From assembly GCA_020465985.1 (NCBI GenBank), contig JAANYP010003262.1:62001-126000 (forward strand): a stretch of DNA of 64,000 bases, written 5' to 3'. The notes under the pieces are model-generated. The model was not told the DNA's origin, did no database searches, and saw nothing but the letters and a program-made list of their open reading frames with translations. Each line of letters starts with the position of its first letter. Position 1 is the first letter of the stretch. Positions 11,447 to 21,803 of this stretch are shown piece after piece. The stretch comes from Centrapalus pauciflorus (lineage: Eukaryota > Streptophyta > Magnoliopsida > Asterales > Asteraceae). Both the position numbers and the translations under genes were made by a program.

Positions 11447-12440
11447 TGAGACTTAATATTCATTTCTATCAAATAAATTCTCCTGTTCTTCTCTCCTATA
11501 TACGTTTCCATAAACAACAATCATCATCAAATTGTTGTAACAAAAATTCGAGATTTGATGCAAGATTTAAGTCAAGGATTTCAACAACAAGTATCAAGCA
11601 ACCATAAACTACAAGATTTAAGGTAAAATTTCAGCTTAAAAAAAAAATGTGTCCTTGAATCTTATGAGAAAATTACAGCTCCTTGAGTTTAAGAAAACAA
11701 AATTGATCTTCAAAACATGAAATTAACCAAGATTAGTGTTACAAGTTTGAAATTTATAGCATGCATGTAATTCTTATGGGTTTAGTTCATCATATTAGCA
11801 TTTTGAAACCTTAATTCATATTTTGAAATTGAGAAACTGAAATTTATATTGCTGCTGTTGTTTGCTTTGGTTTTGATCAAAAGGGAAGGCCAAGAAGGCC
11901 TATGGCCTTCGGCCATATAATGTATATTTTTGTGTGTGTTTTGTATATTAGAAGCATGAAACAACCTCAAATATTCTTTTTGTGATGCTGAAATTAAAGA
12001 AAACAGTACGAAAGAAAAGTGCAGCTGTGTGTGTATGTGCGTTTGCATGAAATTACCGAAACCATGGAGTTGGTTTCGGTAACATCTGAAAGCATCCAAC
12101 ACCTCTTAATCTCCTTGAATGACTGATGAAATAAAAAGAAAACGGAAAGTGCAAGTGTGCATGTGTGTTTTGTGTGTTTAGCAGGTACCGAAACCCACCA
12201 AGGGTGGTACCGAAACCTTATGGTTTCGGTATACTCACTACCGAAACCACCATGAATGCATGATGAGACATTTTAAAACATACAGAAATGATGTCCAGAA
12301 CCTTTACCGAGACCCAGAAACCAATACCGAAACCTCAAAGGGTTTCGTTAATCCCTTCAATACCGAAACAGAAACATCATTTTCCCTTTTTGTGTGATCT
12401 GTGGGTTGCGAAAACAGAAAGAGATCAATACCAGTACTTA

Positions 12441-12547
<107 letters not shown>

Positions 12548-12671
12548 CATGTAGCAACTTTTCTACTTCCTTTTGAATTGCATAAAAAGAGTATGTGAGC
12601 ATAGTGTGTGCAGAAATGTGTGCAGTTTTCTATATATATAGACACATATATATAAACCTCTGTATGTGTGT

Positions 12672-12704
<33 letters not shown>

Positions 12705-14872
12705 ACAGAAAATATGTGTGTGTGTCCAGTGACAATAGCAGCCCTTTAATTTCATTTTTATAAGAAAGGAATATGTGTATGTGTGTGTCGGATTATATAG
12801 AATCAGAATACATAATAATCAGCAGCCCTTTTTCGATGTACACAACCTTTTATGCTAATTTAGGTAAACAGAGGGTGATGAGTTTGTGTCCAGCAACCAA
12901 TATATATAGTTTACATGTGGGTGTGTGTTGATCTGAAACGAAAACAATAGGGATCATCCAACAGCAACCTTTTATGTTTCTTTTTCCTTGCATGAAATTA
13001 GTATGTGTGTGCAATGTGTGTAGTAAAAAGAAAATAGTCTAGCATCCCTTTTTATTCCTTTACTTTTGGTGTGCAGCCTTGTGGTAATACATATACTTAT
13101 ATGTATTAAATTTAAAGTATGGGGATTTATATATGTGATCATGAATTATTAAAAATCAATAAAAGTTTATGTCAATAAATGCAAGTTTTTATAATCATAT
13201 ATCACTTATATTCCATTTAAATAAGGCATCATGATTTATACATATCATTGACTTTATGTATAAGAGAATTGAGCATATAATACATTTGAAGGCATATATA
13301 TGTTTATGTAGATTGAGTTGTAAAATTCAATTGAAAGCATATTATGTTCTTATTTTATAAAATATAGGATCATGATCAAGCATACAAATATGGGGACATT
13401 TAATCATCAAATAAGTTCATTAAATGCTTTTACATGTTTTAATATATATTCAAAATGAGCAAACGAAAGCCAATAAAGTTACACACGTCCATGAAAAAGG
13501 ACATAAAACCTTATGAGTTATCCAAATCATGTCAAATACAAGTTCTGAGTTGAATGATGATTTAACAGAGTTTAGTATCACATGATAAACGATTGAATGA
13601 AATGATTTAAGAAATAGTTGACCATATTCATCTCAATATAGTCAAATATGAGACTTTGAATTTAAAGACCAACGAACGAACACTGAATTTATTATTCAAA
13701 TGATTCAAAGGCTAATAAATATCAGATATGATATGATTAACAGATTGAGCAACAGGCAAAGCTAAAAGGCATTAAAGAGCATCAGTGAAGGTTATAGCAA
13801 AGTGGCAAGCATCTGTAAGTCTGATATAAGTCAGATAGTGGTTCTAACCCACTACAGATTGTGAGCAAACAGAGCCAGAGCCAGAAAGTAAAAGTGCACA
13901 ATTAACCAGTAACAGTGAGTTGTAGATTTCACTTTAACTGCATATTATGTGAATTGAGACTTTTGTTGCATGATTCTGATTTATTTGGCATTCTGATCTT
14001 GAGCTTATTGATATATTGTCATAGTATATTTACTATGATTTGTTGAGCTGAGTATTTCTTCTTCTAAATTCGATTCTTTGACGAGTCATTTGATTGTTAA
14101 GCTTAACTCCATCACTATTGCTAAGTGTTGGGTTAATGTTAGGCTTATGATGTGCTGATTTACGTGATGAAAGCACAGAGGGTAGCTAGAGCTGAGCATT
14201 CCGATGATATCCATATAGAGCTTTTACTGGTAGCTAGCCCAGTACGTGGCTGATCCCCACTAATGATGCGTGTGTATGGATTTATCATCATCCGAGCATT
14301 CCTTATGAATTTGTCTAAAAGTCTCAAGAGCAACAACAGTTTTATAACTGGGAGCTGAGCAAAGTCGCGCATCAAAAGAGCATTAATTGGCCAATGACCC
14401 TTCGAGATTTGAGTTGTGCATGAGCCTAGTGCAGTGCATAAGCATAGAGCTGAGCCGTGCATGAGCCGAGTGCAGTGCATGTGCTTCCGCGTTCATAATT
14501 GCATGTTAAATGTGAAATTCTACATTCTCACTAAGCAATTAAGCTTACCCCGTTGTTGCATTATTTTTTCAGGTAAAGGCAAAGGATTGGCTGGACCTAG
14601 TTCATAGGTCAGGACTTTGAAAGAGCTTGAAGTGCTTTAGAACCTGTTTCAACACCTTGGTATTTGACTGATGATAGAGCTTTGGGGTTCGGGTCTAGTT
14701 TATATTATGTGATTTGATGTAATAGTCTAGATATTTGTACCTTGTTACTTAAAATTGTCTCTGAATGTAATTAACTTTTATTCCGCAAAATTTTATCTTA
14801 GTTTCCTGATTGATATTGCATTGCTACTGGGCCTAGACTTAAGACCTTTGAGAAATCTTGGGTCTCACAGGA

Positions 14873-14886
14873 TGGTATCAGAGCAT
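14873..14886 (+). promoter_or_regulatory. Primer binding site of E4
   Basis: TGGTATCAGAGCAT, three bases after the LTR end, is complementary to initiator tRNA-Met and is the usual site in chromoviruses. Confidence 0.85.
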
Positions 14887-15069
14887 AGTTTGAGTGAATC
14901 ATTGTATTACGTGTAATACATGATCTCAAACTTGTGCAATGCTATATTATCAATCATGACAGGGTGGCTTGAACTAAGATAGGTTTCAGAGACTACTAGG
15001 ACGGGGCATGAAAAGGTACAATGTGCTAGACTAATGAGCTAAATATTTAGTGATTTGAATTTCAGAACT

Positions 15070-16314
15070 ATGTCTGGAGAAGGTGGACCATCAGGTGGCA
15101 TGACCCCAGAGCAAGTCCTGGAAATGATGCAACAACTAATAACCCAGAATAATGAGCAACAAAACAAGTTTATGCTAGAGCAAATTGAATCAATAAAGAA
15201 AACTGAAAAGAGAAATAAACATAAAAAGAAGCAAACTGAACAGTCAAGCGAATCGGATTCTGATAATGAGCACGTCAATACACGAGCTGTGCACCCAAAA
15301 GGCTGTAGATTTAAAGATTTCAAAGCAAGTGGTGCTATGACGTTTGAAGGCACAGTAGATCCAATACAAGCGTTAGATTAGATAAGTCATACTGAAGAGA
15401 TCTTCAGTATCTCAGAATGTTTGGATAGCAATAGAGTTAAGTTTGCTACTGCACTGTTCGTTGGAGCTGCTAGAGCCTGGTGGAAAACGCAAAGGAGCAT
15501 CTATGGTGAGGAAGCAATTATGACATTGGACTGGGAGCAGTTCTTGGAGATGCTCAACGCCAAATACTGTCCAACAGACAAACAAGATGAACTCGAGATG
15601 CAGTTGATGCAATTGAAACAAGGAACTAAGACCGTTGATGAATACGAGCATGAGTTCTCGAGACTTTGCGGCTACTCGTCATATCAAGTAGCAACAGAAG
15701 AGCGTAAGATAAATTGATTCAGACTGGGTCTGAATCCAGCATATAGAAGACAAATGAGCAGCATAAAGTTCACGACGTATCTTAGTATAGTGGAAGCAGC
15801 AAGAATGGTGGAGCGGGAATTCACAGATTCGAGTTGTGAACCTGTTATGATGGCTATAAGTCCTACATGTCCATCTCCACCTAAGAAACAAAAATCCAGT
15901 AGATTCTTCAGTTCATCAAAGTCCAGTCAGCAGCAGTCACAAGCATCCTCTACACCTCAGAAGACTAGATTTTATTCTATACAGTCAGGAGCGCGACCGT
16001 GTAAACGTTGTAACAAATTTCATAGCGGACGTTGCAACCCTAGAGATGTGACGTGTTACACTTGTAACCGGATTGGACATGGAAGCGATGAGTGCCCAGA
16101 AAGAAACGACGTATGCTACAACTGTGGTGAGCGTGGACATTATGCCAAGCATTGCCCAAATGCACGCGTGCTTACTAATCAGGAACAACCAGTTGGCAGA
16201 GCAATCCAACAGAGTACTACAATGATACCTACAACTAAGGCGCGAGCTTTCCATATTACTGCTGAGGATGCCGAGGAGACACCAGAGACGCCAAAAGACC
16301 ACAATGGTAACTAA
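15070..16314 (+). pseudogene. E4 gag (chromovirus, Tekay-like), two stops
   Basis: Capsid and nucleocapsid of a Ty3 element, about 415 codons in one frame, broken only by TAG 15379-15381 and TGA 15715-15717. The retrotransposon gag core is visible (RAWWKTQRS, LDWEQFLEMLNAKY, EYEHEFSRLC). Three Cys-rich units follow: CKRCNKFHSGRC, CYTCNRIGHGSDEC and CYNCGERGHYAKHC. I start it at the ATG of MSGEGG. No protease, reverse transcriptase or integrase follows, so E4 must have depended on enzymes from a partner element. Confidence 0.85.
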
Positions 16315-17507
16315 TACTAAATTTCTTATACAAATAAATGATTTAATTCCGTTGCCAGCTGAATTTTAATTCCAAAATAAGTTTCGAGGTAACTGTACAA
16401 CTCTGTCATCGATAGTGAATAATGCGGATGACATATGGGTTGTATCAGTTGAAGTTACGATACAAATACATTTCCAATCAGAAACTATACCTATAGACAA
16501 TATAGGTATTGTAATCTGAATCATGTATGATTCAAAAGCTCTAAGAAATCAAAATATAATCCTAAGCACAAGCTACTTCGTAAATCCTTGTAATCTGAAT
16601 GATTACAGCGTGTCTTATAATGAGACAGAGGTAGAAGTTGCTGATCCAATAAATATTAATGAGAAGAGTATTTGAATCAAGTAATTAAGCAGCCAATGAC
16701 AACTTGAATAAGAATCAAAGAAGTCAGAGGCACAAAGCGAGAGTGACAAAGAAATAGATTGAGATCTTTGTTAAGTCAAGCGATTAGTCATGAATGGCCA
16801 ATGAACTGCCTGTCATATGCCAAAATAAATGTAAGAGTTGAATTCTTATTATGTCAATGCGAGACTAGTGAGATAGCCAATATGGAATTCCAATTCCACC
16901 TAATTGTACATAAAATAAATAGCTTATGCCAAAAGACTGAAGTAATCTTAAATTCATAGATTCACCAATGAAAGTCAAACATAAGTTTGTACAAATGATT
17001 AAATGGAATTCTTATTCCATTTGCTTGTCAGAGCAAAGAAATCATAAGTCTTCACAACAGTCAGCGAAATTCAGAAATAAGCTAAGCGTTGATGATGATG
17101 ATGTCATCAATAAAAGAAATTGTTTCATAAAGTACAAATATCAGAATCCCAAAAGTTCTTTAGCTAGTTCAAAGGAAAATGAAAGAGAGATTTGAGTTAA
17201 TTAATGTATTGAATTGCTACCCAAATTGATTGAAGCATATTTTAAATCTCAAAGCATAAATCCACATAGTAAAGATACAAATGATAAGTCAGAGTTTCTA
17301 AAATGCATCAAAGTCAGTACATAAATCAGCTAATTACCTATATAATATGGAAAATTAGTGAATGTACGGGTTGTAAAAGCCAAAGAAGCGAGATGTTATG
17401 AAAAGACAGATGGTGCTCATTCAAAAATAACCAGCAAGTTTGTGTCAGATTTAGGGATTCATGCCTACCTTGTAATTCCTATTTACTCTTATCTGAACAT
17501 AGACAAC
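16315..17507. other. E4 internal region without recognisable pol
   Basis: AT-rich DNA between gag and the second LTR. I find no ORF longer than about 75 codons and no protease, reverse transcriptase, RNase H, integrase or chromodomain motif. It is either heavily decayed pol or filler, as in gag-only terminal-repeat elements (the TR-GAG type). Confidence 0.6.
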
Positions 17508-17542
17508 TTCGGGGACGAAGTTATGCGTGGTGGAGCCCATTC
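17508..17542 (+). promoter_or_regulatory. 3' polypurine region of E4
   Basis: TTCGGGGACGAAGTT followed by GTGGTGGAGCCC stands directly before the second LTR. The phrase TTCGGGGACGAA just before the polypurine tract is typical of Tekay-type chromoviruses. The purine run itself is short and looks decayed. Confidence 0.6.
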
Positions 17543-18792
17543 TGTAACGACCTAAACTTTAATCAACGACAAATAACAAAGCTTAACGTTAACTATAAGC
17601 TAAATGATAATTATCTTAAGAGATTTAAAATATAAATTTATAAGACAAGTAATAAATTGTTATTTAGTTAATAAAAGTCAAGTGGACCAAATTATAAATG
17701 TATTAGATTGATTTAAAAGAAAAGTAACTTTTGGGGTTAAATTATAAAGAGTGAAACTTGACTTTATATAAATATGAGACTTAATATTCATTTCTATCAA
17801 ATAAATTCTCCTGTTCTTCTCTCCTGTATACGTTTCCATAAACAAGAATCATCATCAAATTGTTGTAACAAAAATTCGAGATTTGATGCAAGATTTAAGT
17901 CAAGGATTTCAACAACAAGTATCAAGCAACCATAAACTATAAGATTTAAGGTAAAATTTCAGCTTAAAAAAAATGTGTCCTTGAATCTTATGAGAAAATT
18001 ATAGCTCCTTGAGTTTAAGAAAACAAAATTGATCTTCAAAACATGAAATTAACCAAGATTAGTGTTACAAGTTTGAAATTTATAGCATGCATGTAATTCT
18101 TATGGGTTTAGTTCATCATATTAGCATTTTGAAACCTTAATTCATATTTTGAAATTGAGAAACTGAAATTTATATTGCTGCTGTTGTTTGCTTTGGTTTT
18201 GATCAAAAGGGAAGGCCAAGAAGGCCTATGGCCTTCGGCCATATAATGTTTATTTTTGTGTGTGTTTTGTATATTAGAAGCATGAAACAACCTCAAATAT
18301 TCTTTTTGTGATGTTGAAATTAAAGAACACAGTACGAAAGAAAAGTGCAGCTGTGTGTGTATGTGCGTTTGCATGAAAATACCGAAACCATGGAGTTGGT
18401 CTCGGTAACATCTGAAAGCATCCAACACCTCTTAATCTCCTTGAATGACTGATGAAATAAAAAGAAAACGGAAAGTGCAAGTGTGCATGTGTGTTTTCTG
18501 TGTTTAGCAGGTACCGAAACCCACCAAGGGTGGTACCGAAACCCACCAAGGGTGGTACCGAAACCTTATGGTTTCGGTATACTCACTACCGAAACCACCA
18601 TGAATGCATGCTGAGACGTTTTAAAACATACAGAAATGATGTCCAGAACCTTTACCGAGACCCAGAAACCAATACCGAAACCTCAAAGGGTTTCGGTAAT
18701 CCCTTCAATACCGAAACAGAAACATCATTTTCCCTTTTTGTGTGATCTGTGGGTTGCGAAAACAGAAAGAGATCAATACCAGTACTTAATAA

Positions 18793-18872
<80 letters not shown>

Positions 18873-19066
18873 GTAGTGTGTGTAGTGTGTGCACACTATG
18901 TGTGCAGCCGAGTGTATCTATATATATATATATATATATTATCATGTAGCAACTTTTCTACTTCCTTTTGAATTGCATAAAAAGAGTATGTGAGCATAGT
19001 GTGTGCAGAAATGTGTGCAGTTTTCTATATATATAGACACATATATATAAACCTCTGTATGTGTGT

Positions 19067-19099
<33 letters not shown>

Positions 19100-20441
19100 A
19101 CAGAAAATATGTGTGTGTGTCCAGTGACAATAGCAGCCCTTTAATTTCATTTTTATAAGAAAGGAATATGTGTATGTGTGTGTCGGATTATATAGAATCA
19201 GAATACATAATAATCAGCAGCCCTTTTTCGATGTACACAACCTTTTATGCTAATTTAGGTAAACAGAGGGTGATGAGTTTGTGTCCAGCAACCAATATAT
19301 ATAGTTTACATGTGGGTGTGTGTTGATCTGAAACGAAAACAATAGGGATCATCCAACAGCAACCTTTTATGTTTCTTTTTCCTTGCATGAAATTAGTATG
19401 TGTGTGCAATGTGTGTAGTAAAAAGAAAATAGTCTAGCATCCCTTTTTATTCCTTTACTTTTGGTGTGCAGCCTTGTGGTAATACATATACTTATATGTA
19501 TTAAATTTAAAGTATGGGGATTTATATATGTGATCATGAATTATTAAAAATCAATAAAAGTTTATGTCAATAAATGCAAGTTTTTATAATCATATATCAC
19601 TTATATTCCATTTAAATAAGGCATCATGATTTATACATATCATTGACTTTATGTATAAGAGAATTGAGCATATAATACATTTGAAGGCATATATATGTTT
19701 ATGTAGATTGAGTTGTAAAATTCAATTGAAAGCATATTATGTTCTTATTTTATAAAATATAGGATCATGATCAAGCATACAAATATGGGGACATTTAATC
19801 ATCAAATAAGTTCATTAAATGCTTTTACATGTTTTAATATATATTCAAAATGAGCAAACGAAAGCCACTAAAGTTTCACACGTCCATGAAAAAGGACATA
19901 AAACCTTATGAGTTATCCAAATCATGTCAAATACAAGTTCTGAGTTGAATGATGATTTAACAGAGTTTAGTATCACATGATAAACGATTGAATGAAATGA
20001 TTTAAGAAATAGTTGACCATATTCATCTCAATATAGTCAAATATGAGACTCTGAATTTAAAGACCATTGAACGAACACTGAATTTATTATTCAAATGATT
20101 CAAAGGCTAATAAATATCAGATATGATATGATTAACAGATTGAGCAACAAGCAAAGCTAAAAGGCATTAAAGAGCATAGTGAAGGTTATAGCAAAGTGGC
20201 AAGGATCTGTAAGTCTGATATAAGTCAGATAGTGGTTCTAACCCACTACAGATTGTGAGCAAACAGAGCCAGAGCCAGAAAGTAAAAGTGCACAATTAAC
20301 CAGTAACAGTGAGTTGTAGATTTCACTTTAACTGCATATTATGTGAATTGAGACTTTTGTTGCATGATTCTGATTTATTTGGCATTCTGATCTTGAGCTT
20401 ATTGATATATTGTCATAGTATATTTACTATGATTTGTTGAG
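17543..20441 (+). repeat. 3' LTR of E4, interrupted by E5
   Basis: It matches 11215-14047 almost base for base. It then stops at GATTTGTTGAG, where the TG of the E5 LTR begins. The remaining roughly 820 bases (CTGAGTATTTC... to CTCACA) are found nowhere after E5. Differences from the first LTR include one extra tandem unit of ACCCACCAAGGGTGGTACCG near 18530-18560 and an altered microsatellite region. Confidence 0.9.
18796..18871. repeat. (TA)n microsatellite in E4 3' LTR
   Basis: A TA run followed by a TGTGTAGTGTGTGCACACTATG stretch that reads partly as its own reverse complement, then another TA block (18920-18938). The stretch is missing from the first LTR. Confidence 0.9.
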
Positions 20442-21104
20442 TGTTGGTACACCCTGTGTGACGATAGCAGTCTAATCGATCTGCATTATGTGTTTAGGTA
20501 ATATTCTGAGTATTAACCAAGTATTTTGGTATATATGTTTAATATGTGCTTTGTCTGTTATTGATTGTGTGTTTGAACTTGATGTAACATATTACAAGAA
20601 GTTCAAACATAAAGGTCAAAGATTAACTCAAGTATAAGTTAAAACATAAGTTTCAAACACTTAGTTATATATGTCAAAGGCTAGATTCGAATTGCATAAA
20701 AGGATACATTCGAATCTGTGATAGATTCGAATGAGTCCTTAGATTCGAATAGGCTAGATTCGAATCTGTCAGATGGACAGATTCGAATGGGCCTTAGGCC
20801 AGATTCGAGGTTGGCCCACAACAGACTCGAATCAGGGCCTATAATTAGGGATAGACTCGAATGATTAGGAGACTTTTTGCAGAATTCGTGAGGAATTGAG
20901 CAAGAGGCGATCTCGAGTTTATCAGCTAGGTGAGTGCCGTTTCGGAGAGAATTAGTACGTAGGATCGTTCGTGTGTCGTTCGTTCAGCGTCTAATAGTCT
21001 CCGTGTTTCCGTTGGTTGAGAGTTGTCCGTCTGACCGTCAACGAGGATTCCGCACTCGTTCACGGATCCGCGTCTAGATAGATCTTGCAGTCGTAGACCT
21101 TACA
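20442..21104 (+). repeat. 5' LTR of E5
   Basis: 663 bp, TGTTGGTACACC ... GTAGACCTTACA. It carries a cluster of ATTCGAAT palindromes (20680-20850), a weak TATA-like CTATAATTA near 20840 and an AACGAG-N9-CTCGTT hairpin (21040-21060). TGACGATAGC (20459-20468) is the right arm of the polypurine-tract hairpin; here it has no left arm, as expected of a 5' LTR. Confidence 0.9.
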
Positions 21105-21106
21105 AG

Positions 21107-21119
21107 TGGTATCAGAGCC
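21107..21119 (+). promoter_or_regulatory. Primer binding site of E5 (tRNA-iMet)
   Basis: TGGTATCAGAGCC, two bases after the LTR end. Confidence 0.9.
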
Positions 21120-21803
21120 TACGGAGTGTTCTTGGTGTTCTTCGTGTTCATCAGATACATTCTAGGTTTCTTGACGCTAATTGGACGGTTTTTCTCTCAA
21201 AAACGTGTTTTTGAGCTTAGCAAATTCATATTCGGGAAACACTTTGTTGTTTTTCACGTTTTTGATCGAAATCACTATTTTCCGTTTGAAAAATAGTGGT
21301 TTAATCTGTAAAACGTCAAAAAATCAACGTGTTAGCCGTTTTTCGAGTTTGCGGCGCTCGAATCTATAGGGGTAATTAGGGTTTTACTTTATTTTCGAGT
21401 CTAACCTAAATACGCTCCTTTCGAGTCAATTTCAGAGAGTTTCGAGTCTACCTTGTTTCGAATCTGTTACTTCATTCGAATTGGATCTCGAGTCTATATT
21501 GTTTCGAGTTTGTTACTGTTTCGATTCTGTGCTTCGAATCTGCTGATATTCGACTCTGCTGTGCCTTCGATTCTAAGGGTCTTCGAATCTAAGGAGTCCT
21601 TCGAATCTGACATAACTTCGAATCTAAGGAGTTGTTCGAATCTGACATAATTTCGAATCTAATTGACTTTTAAGACTTAATCGAATTTAATTTCAAAAGA
21701 TTTAATATTAATTAGTTTCGAATCTATCTAGATTCGAATAAGTTAATCTACATCAGTTTCAAATTAAATTAATTAGGTTCAAATTCAAATTCTTTCAGAA
21801 AAG
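21120..21803 (+). repeat. E5 leader with dispersed TTCGAATCT motifs
   Basis: The untranslated leader between primer site and gag is about 680 bases. From about 21350 it is dense in TTCGAATCT, TTCGAGTCT and ATTCGAAT. The same words fill the LTR and the spacer before the third ORF but are not clustered in gag or pol. Short ORFs here have no homology that I recognise. Confidence 0.7.

Noticed and set aside
16315..17507. Hidden pol in E4
   Set aside because: No catalytic motif of protease, reverse transcriptase or integrase could be found in any frame.
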